Shown: piece after piece, positions 1-6,411 of the stretch
How the letters are laid out: every line of letters starts with the position of its first letter
Position numbering within the stretch: the first letter of the stretch is position 1
Source: Dehalococcoidia bacterium
Lineage (GTDB): Bacteria; Chloroflexota; Dehalococcoidia; DSTF01; JACRBR01
Length of the DNA: 53,490 nucleotides
Assembly (NCBI GenBank): GCA_040902535.1
Contig: JBBDXD010000015.1
Coordinates: 61,171-114,660 of the forward strand
Direction of reading: 5' to 3'
The notes under the pieces: generated by a model
Databases searched by the model: none
The model's input: the letters and a program-made list of their open reading frames with translations, nothing else
What the model was told of the DNA's origin: nothing
Translations under genes and position numbers: made by a program

Positions 1-232
1 GGGTTGTCGTGCTGGGAGATTCTTCGCTGCGCTCTGAATGACGGCGTGGTGGTGATCGGTGCGTTGCATGGCGGGATCCTTCGCGTGCGCTCAGGGTTGT
101 CGTGCTGGGAGATTCTTCGCTGCGCTCTGAATGACGGCGTGGTGGTGAGTGGTGCGTTGCACGGCGGGATCCTTCGCGTGCGCTCATGGTTGTCGTGCTG
201 GGAGATTCTTCGCTGCGCTCTGAATGACGGGG
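1..232 (-). repeat. 93-bp tandem repeat, 2.5 copies, carrying the REP-like element
   Basis: Units begin at 1, 94 and 187 (partial), an exact 93-bp period with few mismatches. Each unit carries the reverse complement of the interspersed element GTCATTCAGAGCGAAGCGAA and then a second, diverged copy (the GGGATCCTTCGCG stretch). The array lies just downstream of the minus-strand GYD gene. Open frames run through it only because 93 is a multiple of three; it does not look coding. Confidence 0.9.
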
Positions 233-276
233 ACGCGGATCGATGCGTTGCAGGACGCAGTGTTCGGCGCGGCGAC

Positions 277-648
277 TCAGCGGCCCGACGCCTTCTTTGG
301 CGCTCTTGCGCCCTTCGCGGCGGACTTCTTCGCCGGCGCCCGCTCGTCCTCCAGCGACGGCACCGTTGCGAGGATGCGCGACATCGCCGGCGCATCGAAC
401 GCGCGCATCGTCGTGCTCGACACGTTGCCCGCCGACACCACGTTCATCATCGCGCCCATCATCGCCTCTTCGGTCGGCGCATCGACGATCGCCACCATGT
501 CGTACGGGCCCTGCGTCCAGAATACGTCCATCACCTTGAAGCCACGGCGCGCGTTGTCTTGCCGGATCCGCCCAGTGCGCTTGACGCTCTCCCGGATCGT
601 CTTCGCGCCGTCGGCGGTGAACTTGTAGAGGACGATGTATGTGGCCAT
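277..648 (-). CDS. GYD domain protein
   Basis: A 123-residue protein. It starts with ATYIVLYKFTADGAKTIRES and continues through a DVFWTQGPYDMVAIVDAP segment, the typical core of the GYD family (ferredoxin-like alpha/beta barrel fold). The family has no firmly assigned reaction. The C-terminal 25 residues are Lys/Ala-rich (APAKKSAAKGARAPKK), a basic tail outside the domain. The ATG at 648 was chosen over an upstream in-frame ATG at 693 because it has a GGAGA ribosome binding site and the conserved domain begins directly after it. It stands alone, with repeat arrays on both sides. The family call is firm; the role is unknown. Confidence 0.85.
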   Translation of the reverse strand: MATYIVLYKFTADGAKTIRESVKRTGRIRQDNARRGFKVMDVFWTQGPYDMVAIVDAPTEEAMMGAMMNVVSAGNVSSTTMRAFDAPAMSRILATVPSLEDERAPAKKSAAKGARAPKKASGR

Positions 649-651
649 GTG

Positions 652-690
652 CTGGTCTCCTGGTCGCTGCTGGTTGGTCGTTGGTGGAGG
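652..690 (-). repeat. Heptamer array, CRACCAG family
   Basis: Read on the minus strand this is a degenerate run of 7-bp units close to CGACCAG/CAACCAG. It overlaps the ribosome binding region of the GYD gene. It is the same family as the arrays at 900, 15294 and 19801. Confidence 0.7.
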
Positions 691-754
691 CAAGCATACG
701 CCCGCCCCCCATGCGGCACGTCAAGAAGGCTGCGAGCGGCCAAGCCACAAAACC

Positions 755-790
755 CGTCATCCAGAGCAAGCGAAGCGCGCGAAGGATCTC
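755..790 (+). repeat. REP-like element, diverged copy
   Basis: GTCATCCAGAGCAAGCGAAG followed by GCGCGAAGGATCTC matches the interspersed element of this window (consensus GTCATYCWGAGCGAAGCGAA, then GAATCTC or GGATCYC). Confidence 0.75.
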
Positions 791-850
791 CTCGCGGCGA
801 CCCTGCCCCGCAACACGCATCGCAGCCGCTTCGCGCGCAAAAACAAAACT

Positions 851-877
851 CCCCCTCTCCGCCCGACGGAGAGGGGG
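851..877. repeat. Hairpin repeat CCCCCTCTCCG, copy 1
   Basis: An 11-bp perfect stem (851-861 with 867-877) closes a 5-base loop, followed by a conserved CCGGGGGGTGAGG tail. The same hairpin plus tail recurs at 22605 and 29826. No T-run follows, so it is an interspersed repeat rather than a normal terminator. Confidence 0.85.
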
Positions 878-899
878 CCGGGGGGTGAGGTCCGCCGTG

Positions 900-950
900 C
901 CAACCACCAACCAGCAACCAGCAACCAGCGACTAGCGACCAGCCACGAGC
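900..950 (+). repeat. Heptamer array, CRACCAG family
   Basis: About seven 7-bp units (CAACCAC, CAACCAG three times, CGACTAG, CGACCAG, CCACGAG) end 7 bases before the promoter hexamer of the next gene. Confidence 0.85.
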
Positions 951-956
951 AAATGC

Positions 957-962
957 TACGTT
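957..962 (+). promoter_or_regulatory. -10 hexamer TACGTT, probable leaderless start
   Basis: TACGTT ends 6 nt before the ATG at 969 and no Shine-Dalgarno sequence is present. Transcription would begin at or next to the A of the start codon. No clear -35 hexamer is seen. Confidence 0.5.
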
Positions 963-968
963 CGCGGC

Positions 969-2012
969 ATGGAGCCCTTCGTCACCGTCATCGCGCCGGT
1001 CCGCAACGAGGAGCGCTACATAGAACGCTGCCTCTACAGCCTCGCCCGCCAGGACTACCCCCGCGAGCGCATCGAGGTGCTCGTTGTCGATGGCCGCTCC
1101 GACGACCGCACGCGCGAAATCATCACGCGCTTCGCCGCCGAGTCGACGCTCGACACGCGCCTCATCGATAATCCCGCGCGCACGGCCGCTGCCGCCATGA
1201 ACATCGGCCTCCGCCTCGCGCGCGGTGACATCATCGTCCGCATCGACGGTCACGCCACGCTCGCGCCCGACTACCTGAGGCGCGCCGTCCACGCGCTCGA
1301 CGCCTCCGGTGCGGACTGCGTCGGCGGCGTCCTGCACAGCGAAGGCGACACCTACGCCGGTCGCGCCATCGCCGCGGCGATGTCATCACGCTTCGGCGCC
1401 GGCGGCGCGGCGTTTCGCACCGGCGGCTCCGCCGGCCCCGTCGATACCGTCGCGTTCGGCGCCTGCCGCCGTCGCGTCTTCGACATTCTCGGAGGCTTCC
1501 GCGAGGATATCGATGCCGGCGAAGACGACGAGTTCAACTACCGTCTGCGCGATGCCGGCGGTGTCATCCTCATGCTGCCCGAACTGCGCGCGACATACAC
1601 CGTGCGCGATAACTTGCGCGGGCTCTGGCGCCAGTACTTTTCGTACGGCCGCGCGAAACCGGAGGTCCTGCGGCTGCACCCTGCGCAGGCGCAGCCCCGT
1701 CAGCTCGCGCCAGCAGCATTCGTCGGTGCGCTCGCCGTTGCCTCGGTGCTCGTTCTGCGCGGCCGGGCTACCCCGCTGCGACGTCTCGTTGGCGCTTACG
1801 CACTCGCCACCGCCTGCGCGTCGTTGCTTGCGGCGTTTCGGCGCGGGCTGCAACACCTGCCGGTGCTGCCACTCGTGTTTGCGAGCATCCACATCGCCTA
1901 CGGGATCGGATTTCTCGCCGGCGTCGCAAACGTCGTCCGACGCTACCTTACCGGCGAGCGCGCGGCGGGAGACGCGTCGGCGAGCACGCACGTCACGCGC
2001 CCGGCGGACTAG
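969..2012 (+). CDS. Family 2 glycosyltransferase, membrane-anchored (ExoA-like)
   Basis: A 347-residue protein. An N-terminal GT-A domain (residues 4-200) has VIAPVRNEERYIERCL, the nucleotide-binding region VVDGRSDDRTRE (39-50), the metal-binding DGH at 93-95 and the catalytic-loop acidic cluster AGEDDEFNYRLRDAG (183-197). A basic RQYFSYGR segment (221-228) precedes two or three hydrophobic helices (about 249-264, 272-290, 298-320) that fix it to the cytoplasmic membrane. The layout resembles succinoglycan-type ExoA enzymes, which add sugars to lipid-linked intermediates; the sugar cannot be read from sequence. It is the first gene of a plus-strand glycan run with initiating transferase, aminotransferase and dehydratase. 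The start at 969 is set by the hexamer 6 nt upstream. Confidence 0.9.
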   Translation: MEPFVTVIAPVRNEERYIERCLYSLARQDYPRERIEVLVVDGRSDDRTREIITRFAAESTLDTRLIDNPARTAAAAMNIGLRLARGDIIVRIDGHATLAPDYLRRAVHALDASGADCVGGVLHSEGDTYAGRAIAAAMSSRFGAGGAAFRTGGSAGPVDTVAFGACRRRVFDILGGFREDIDAGEDDEFNYRLRDAGGVILMLPELRATYTVRDNLRGLWRQYFSYGRAKPEVLRLHPAQAQPRQLAPAAFVGALAVASVLVLRGRATPLRRLVGAYALATACASLLAAFRRGLQHLPVLPLVFASIHIAYGIGFLAGVANVVRRYLTGERAAGDASASTHVTRPAD

Positions 2013-2084
2013 CGCCCAACTCGCCGTCGTCGCTGCTTCCGCTACCATGGGTCGGGCACGCCTCGCCGGGCGCAGGAGGGACGC

Positions 2085-2420
2085 ATGATCCTCACGCGTA
2101 TCAGCTATCTGCTCATCGCGGCCGTCGTCGCTGTCGCCGCCGCGGCCGTCTGTGCCGTGCTCGACACGGACGAGGCGACGACCAATCCGCCCATTACGCT
2201 CGAACAGATGATCCGCAACGCCGCTGCGATCGATTCTGTGCGCCAGAGCGGGCGCCAGATCACCGTGCGCTTCGAAGACGACTTCAACGCCCAGGCCGCC
2301 TTCGGCATCGACTCGCGCACCTTCGAGGCCACGCTCGATGAAGGCATCAACGTGGCCGACGTTTTCCGCTTCGCAAACGTGCCCGTCGGCGATGACGGCG
2401 TCCGCGTGATCAGCGAATGA
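2085..2420 (+). CDS. Small membrane-anchored protein, weakly FtsH extracellular-domain-like
   Basis: A 111-residue protein with an N-terminal hydrophobic helix (residues 5-26, rich in Ala/Val) and a soluble domain of about 80 residues outside the membrane. The domain pattern, a PPITLEQMIRNAAAIDSV segment, a short strand QITVRF and then an L..GINV..VF end, recalls the N-terminal extracellular domain of FtsH proteases, but no AAA+ or peptidase domain follows. That similarity is by eye and weak. A good ribosome binding site (AGGAGGGA) sits 4-5 bases before the ATG. Its TGA overlaps the next ATG (ATGA at 2417-2420), so it is translationally coupled to the aminotransferase and likely belongs to the glycan operon. 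Function unknown. Confidence 0.75.
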   Translation: MILTRISYLLIAAVVAVAAAAVCAVLDTDEATTNPPITLEQMIRNAAAIDSVRQSGRQITVRFEDDFNAQAAFGIDSRTFEATLDEGINVADVFRFANVPVGDDGVRVISE

Positions 2421-3577
2421 GCGAAGACTTCCTCCCGTATAACCTGCCCGATATCTCCGAAGCCGAGATCCATGCCGTCGTCGACGTGCTGCGATCGAGC
2501 TGGCTGGCGCCCGGTCCGCGCGTCCGCGCGTTCGAGGAGGACTTCGCGCGTTACGCCGGCACGAAGCACGCGATTGCGCTCGACTCGGCGACTGCGGGCA
2601 TGCACCTGGCACTGATCTGCAGCGACATCGGCGATGGCGACGAAGTGATCACGACCCCCACGACGTTCGCCGCCACGGTGAACGTGATCATCCACACCGG
2701 CGCTACGCCCGTCCTCGCCGATATTTGCGCCGATGACTACTGCATCGACCCCGCCGCTATCGAACGGGCGATCACCGCTCGCACAAAGGCGATCATGCCC
2801 GTGCACCATGGCGGTTCCGCCTGCCGCATGGAGGAGATCGCTGCGCTCGCGAAGCAGCACAACCTGCGCGTCATCGAAGATGCGGCGCATGCCATCGGCA
2901 CGCAGATCGGCGGCCGCAACATCGGCGCCTTCGGCGATGCGACGGTGTTCAGCTTCTACCCGACGAAAAACGTCACCTCCGGACGCGGCGGCATGCTCAC
3001 CACGGACGACGACGCGCTCGCCGACCGTGCCTGCCTGCTCGCACTGCACGGCATGAGCAACGACGCCTGGGACCGCTACACGCAGCGCGGCTCGTGGGCG
3101 TACCGTGTGCTCGCCGCCGGCTACAACTACGCCATGAGCGACTTTCAGGCCGCGCTCGGCCATGCCCAGTTCGCCCGCATCGATGAGTTCCAGGCGAAGC
3201 GCCGCACGCTCGCCGGGCGCTTCAACGAGCGCTTCGCGCCTCTATCGGAGATCGCCCGGCCCATCGAGCGCAGCGGCACGACGCACGCGTGGCATCTCTA
3301 CGTGATCCGCGTGCGACCGGAGCGCCTGCGCATCGGCCGCGATCAGTTCATCGTGCAGTTGAAGGAGCGTGGCATCGGCGCGTCCGTGCACTTTATCCCC
3401 ATCCACCATCACCCGTATTATCGGGAGCGGTACGGATGGGCGCCCGGCGACTTCCCCGTCGCCGATGGCGCGTTCGAGACCATGATCTCGCTGCCGCTGT
3501 ACACTCGCATGACGGAATCGGAAGTGGACAGGGTGGCGACCGCGGTTGAAGACATCGTTCGAGAGCAACGCAGCTAA
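2417..3577 (+). CDS. DegT/DnrJ/EryC1/StrS family PLP aminotransferase
   Basis: A 386-residue nucleotide-sugar aminotransferase of the usual length. It transfers an amino group from glutamate to a keto-sugar nucleotide. Visible landmarks are the PLP-ring-binding EDAAHAIG (D155, H158), the Schiff-base lysine in SFYPTKNVTSGRGGM (K184), and the C-terminal substrate region HFIPIHHHPYYRERYGW. The usual GEGG after the lysine reads GRGG here. The natural partner is the dehydratase encoded 0.7 kb downstream, which makes the 4-keto substrate; together they resemble PglF/PglE of UDP-bacillosamine synthesis. It overlaps the preceding gene by 4 nt, and the phosphoglycosyl transferase follows after 7 nt. 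The exact sugar is inferred, not seen. Confidence 0.92.
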   Translation: MSEDFLPYNLPDISEAEIHAVVDVLRSSWLAPGPRVRAFEEDFARYAGTKHAIALDSATAGMHLALICSDIGDGDEVITTPTTFAATVNVIIHTGATPVLADICADDYCIDPAAIERAITARTKAIMPVHHGGSACRMEEIAALAKQHNLRVIEDAAHAIGTQIGGRNIGAFGDATVFSFYPTKNVTSGRGGMLTTDDDALADRACLLALHGMSNDAWDRYTQRGSWAYRVLAAGYNYAMSDFQAALGHAQFARIDEFQAKRRTLAGRFNERFAPLSEIARPIERSGTTHAWHLYVIRVRPERLRIGRDQFIVQLKERGIGASVHFIPIHHHPYYRERYGWAPGDFPVADGAFETMISLPLYTRMTESEVDRVATAVEDIVREQRS

Positions 3578-3584
3578 GAGAAGC

Positions 3585-4175
3585 ATGCTGGATCGCGCGT
3601 TCGACATCGTCGTCGGTGTTATCGGGCTGTGCCTGTTCGTGGTCACGTACCCGCTGATCGCCGCGGCGATCAAGATCGACTCGCGCGGGCCGGTCATCTT
3701 CGCCCAGGACCGGATCGGGCTGCGAGGCAAGGTCTTCCGCTTCTACAAGTACCGCTCGATGTCCCACGACGGCCACAAGCCTTACGAGACGCCAAAGCTC
3801 GATCCGGAGCACTTCCGCACGTTCGTCTTCACGACGCCCAGTTCCCGCTTGACCCGCGCCGGCCGCCTCCTCCGCGCGACGAGCCTCGATGAGTTGCCGA
3901 ACTTCTGGAACGTGCTACGGGGCGATATGCGGCTCGTCGGCCCGCGCCCGGAGATCCCCGAACTCGTCCGCCAGTACCCGCAGGAGTATCACCGCCGCCA
4001 CGATGTCAAGCCGGGCATCACGGGACTGGCGCAAATCAACGGACGCGCGGATTTGACGTACGAAGAAACCATGAACTACGATCTTGATTACGTCGACAAC
4101 CACTCGTTGATCCGCGACCTGCAGATCCTCGCGATGACGTTGCCGGCGGTCCTGACGCGCAAAGGCGCGCGCTGA
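3585..4175 (+). CDS. Initiating sugar-phosphate transferase (monotopic phosphoglycosyl transferase, PglC-like)
   Basis: A 196-residue bacterial sugar transferase, the minimal PglC size without the extra membrane domain of WcaJ/WbaP. It moves a sugar-1-phosphate from a UDP-sugar to undecaprenyl phosphate at the inner face of the membrane, the first committed step of glycan assembly. A re-entrant hydrophobic helix (about 6-28) is followed by GPVIFAQDRIGLRGKVFRFY, the catalytic Asp-Glu pair in TSLDELPNFWNVLRGDM (D102, E103) and LVGPRPEIPEL. The ATG at 3585 was chosen over an in-frame TTG at 3546 that would overlap the aminotransferase by 32 nt; an AAGAG lies just ahead. The product of the flanking aminotransferase and dehydratase is the likely substrate. 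Confidence 0.9.
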   Translation: MLDRAFDIVVGVIGLCLFVVTYPLIAAAIKIDSRGPVIFAQDRIGLRGKVFRFYKYRSMSHDGHKPYETPKLDPEHFRTFVFTTPSSRLTRAGRLLRATSLDELPNFWNVLRGDMRLVGPRPEIPELVRQYPQEYHRRHDVKPGITGLAQINGRADLTYEETMNYDLDYVDNHSLIRDLQILAMTLPAVLTRKGAR

Positions 4176-4324
4176 CCCGAGGTCGGGTTGGAAACGGTTC
4201 GAAGGCTGCACCAGGTGCGCCCACGGTGGGCAGGGAGGCACGCCACGGACGACCGGCCGAACGAACGGCTACCCGCACTACCTGCAATCCTCTGCCGGCT
4301 CAGTTCACGAGCCCCCGGCGGCTC

Positions 4325-6220
4325 ATGAGCACCTCGCTCCGCAACGTCGCCCGCTCGCTGCCCGATATCGCGCTCGATGCGGCCGTCGTCTTCGCCGCCT
4401 ACGCGGCCGCCCTCGCGCTCCGCTTCGACGGCAACGTCCCGTCCGAGTCGATCGACTTCTTCTTCGTCGTATCGCCGTTTCTCGCCGCCATCCACATCAT
4501 CGGCAACTTCTTCTTCCGCATCTATCGCACGTCTTGGAAGTACGCCGGCATCGTCGATGCGTTCAACCTGGCGCTGTCGATCGGCGTCGTGTCGATCTTC
4601 GTCTTCGCCATCAACGCGTTCCTCAATCCGCGCCATATCCCGCTCACCGTGAATGTCGTCGCGCCGGCGCTCATGTTGCTCGCGATGGGCGGGATCAAGT
4701 TCTGGCCGCGGCTCTGGGCATCGCGCAACCCCTTCGGCGGCTACGACGCCGGCGTCAAGAACGTCTTGATCGTCGGCGCCGGGCACACGGGCCAGTTGCT
4801 GGCGCGCGAATTCCTGCAGAACCCGCGTTGGCAGTACCGGCCGATCGGCTACGTGGACGACGACCGGCGCCTCCGCGGTGTGCGCATCCACTCCGTCACC
4901 GTGCTCGGCGACCGCTATGACCTCCCCGAGATCTGCGCCCGCAAGCGCGTCGACGTCGTGGCGCTGGCGATGCCGTCAGCGCCCGGGTCGGTGATCCGCG
5001 ACATCGTCGGTATCGTCCAGTCCGTCGGACTGCCGATGCGCACGATGCCCGGCCTGCGCGAACTCGTCCGCAACGAGTCGCAGGCGTCGCAGTTGCGCGA
5101 AGTCACCGTCGACGACCTGCTGGGACGCGAGCAGGTCGAAATCGATGCGGAGATGTGCGCCGCCTACCTGCGCGGTAAGTCGGTGCTGATCACCGGTGCC
5201 GCCGGCTTTATCGCGTCGGAGATCGCGCGCCAGGTCCTGTCGTACGGCCCTTCGACACTTCACCTCGTCGATGTCAATGAGACGGGGCTCTACGACCTGC
5301 AGCGCGACCTCGAGTCCGAAGCGAACGGCTCGAAGATGCGCATCTGGCTCTGCGACGTCTCCGACCGTTCCCAGGTCGATGCCGTCTTCGCCATGGCCCA
5401 CCCCGATATCGTCTTCCACGCCGCCGCCTACAAGCACATCCCCGTGATGGAAGACCACCCGGACGCCGCCATGCGCGTGAACGTCGCCGGCACGCTCAAC
5501 GTGTGCATGGCCGCCAACGATGCGCAGGCCACCAAACTCGTCTTCATCTCGACCGACAAGGCGGTGAGCCCGGACAACGTCTACGGCGCCACCAAACGTA
5601 TCGGCGAGTTGCTGATCACAGCGATCGGCCAGGACAGCGCGACTGCCTTCGCCGCCGTGCGCTTCGGCAACGTGATGGGCAGCCGCGGCAGCGTCGTGCC
5701 GCTCTTCCTCCGCCAGATCGACCGCGGCGGCCCCGTGCTGCTGACGCATCCGGAGACGACGCGCTACCAGATGGCCGTCGAAGAGGCGGCGGCGCTGGTG
5801 ATCCAGGCGTCGGCATTCGCGGAGCAGGCCCAGATCTTCATCCTGGACATGGGCGAACCGATCCGCACCGCCGACCTCGCCGAAAAGATGATCCGCCTGA
5901 AGGGCCACGAGCCGGGACGCGACATCAAGATCGTCTACACCGGCCTGCGCCCCGGCGAAAAGCTGCACGAAGAGCTGGTCAGCCCGACCGAAAAGCTGGC
6001 GCCGACGCATCACCCGAAGATCTCGCTCATGCAGCAGCGCCCCGCCGTCTCGCGCGATGAGTTGGTGAGCAAGGTCAACGAACTCGCGCACAACATGCCG
6101 CGCAGCCGCGAAGAGATCGCGGCGCGGCTGCACGCACTCGCCCGCATCGACTTGCGCGACACAGGACAGCCCGCCGCCCCCGCCGTCGACGCCGAAACGA
6201 GCGCCGATCCCGGCGCCTGA
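4325..6220 (+). CDS. Membrane-bound nucleotide-sugar 4,6-dehydratase (CapD/WbpM/PglF family)
   Basis: A 631-residue protein. Four N-terminal transmembrane helices (about 12-125) are followed by a Rossmann-like domain with VGAGHTGQLL (150-159) and a C-terminal SDR dehydratase domain with GAAGFIASEI (291-300). It converts a UDP-HexNAc to the 4-keto-6-deoxy sugar. The active-site stretch STDKAVSPDNVYGATK gives S409/Y420/K424. Long membrane-bound relatives such as WbpM usually have Met in place of this Tyr, so the classical SYK triad here is notable. The third Gly of the NAD motif is Ala (A297). The ATG at 4325 was chosen because membrane topology begins directly after it; an in-frame GTG at 4226 would add 33 unlike residues. 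No strong ribosome binding site is visible. Confidence 0.92.
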   Translation: MSTSLRNVARSLPDIALDAAVVFAAYAAALALRFDGNVPSESIDFFFVVSPFLAAIHIIGNFFFRIYRTSWKYAGIVDAFNLALSIGVVSIFVFAINAFLNPRHIPLTVNVVAPALMLLAMGGIKFWPRLWASRNPFGGYDAGVKNVLIVGAGHTGQLLAREFLQNPRWQYRPIGYVDDDRRLRGVRIHSVTVLGDRYDLPEICARKRVDVVALAMPSAPGSVIRDIVGIVQSVGLPMRTMPGLRELVRNESQASQLREVTVDDLLGREQVEIDAEMCAAYLRGKSVLITGAAGFIASEIARQVLSYGPSTLHLVDVNETGLYDLQRDLESEANGSKMRIWLCDVSDRSQVDAVFAMAHPDIVFHAAAYKHIPVMEDHPDAAMRVNVAGTLNVCMAANDAQATKLVFISTDKAVSPDNVYGATKRIGELLITAIGQDSATAFAAVRFGNVMGSRGSVVPLFLRQIDRGGPVLLTHPETTRYQMAVEEAAALVIQASAFAEQAQIFILDMGEPIRTADLAEKMIRLKGHEPGRDIKIVYTGLRPGEKLHEELVSPTEKLAPTHHPKISLMQQRPAVSRDELVSKVNELAHNMPRSREEIAARLHALARIDLRDTGQPAAPAVDAETSADPGA

Positions 6221-6411
6221 CAGCAGCCCGTCTCGCGTCCCGCAAGTCCCCGCACACCCGTCCCTCAGAGCGCACGCGACGTCATTCAGAGCGAAGCGAA
6301 GAATCTCCCAGCAGACAGTCGCCACCCCGCACGCCAACTCCCCGCACACCCGTCATCCTAAGCGAAGCGAAGAATCCCCGCGCACAGTCGCGTCGCGCAC
6401 ACCGCCGGCGA
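6221..6411 (+). repeat. Two REP-like elements between convergent genes
   Basis: Copies lie at 6281-6315 (GTCATTCAGAGCGAAGCGAA followed by GAATCTCCCAGC) and 6352-6380 (GTCATCCTAAGCGAAGCGAA). Both read in the direction of the upstream gene. No T-tailed terminator is seen between these convergent genes. Confidence 0.85.

Larger units (their letters stand above)
649..968. other. Gene-free spacer filled with repeats
   Basis: This 320-base stretch between divergent genes holds two heptamer arrays (652-690 and 900-950), one diverged REP-like element (755-790), one strong hairpin (851-877) and the promoter hexamer at 957-962. I see no credible gene; open frames here overlap the repeats. Confidence 0.8.

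Noticed and set aside
1-888. Plus-strand open frame of about 290 codons at the window start
   Set aside because: It runs through the 93-bp repeat (a multiple of three) and then antisense to the GYD gene and across other repeats; the product is repetitive and Arg-rich.
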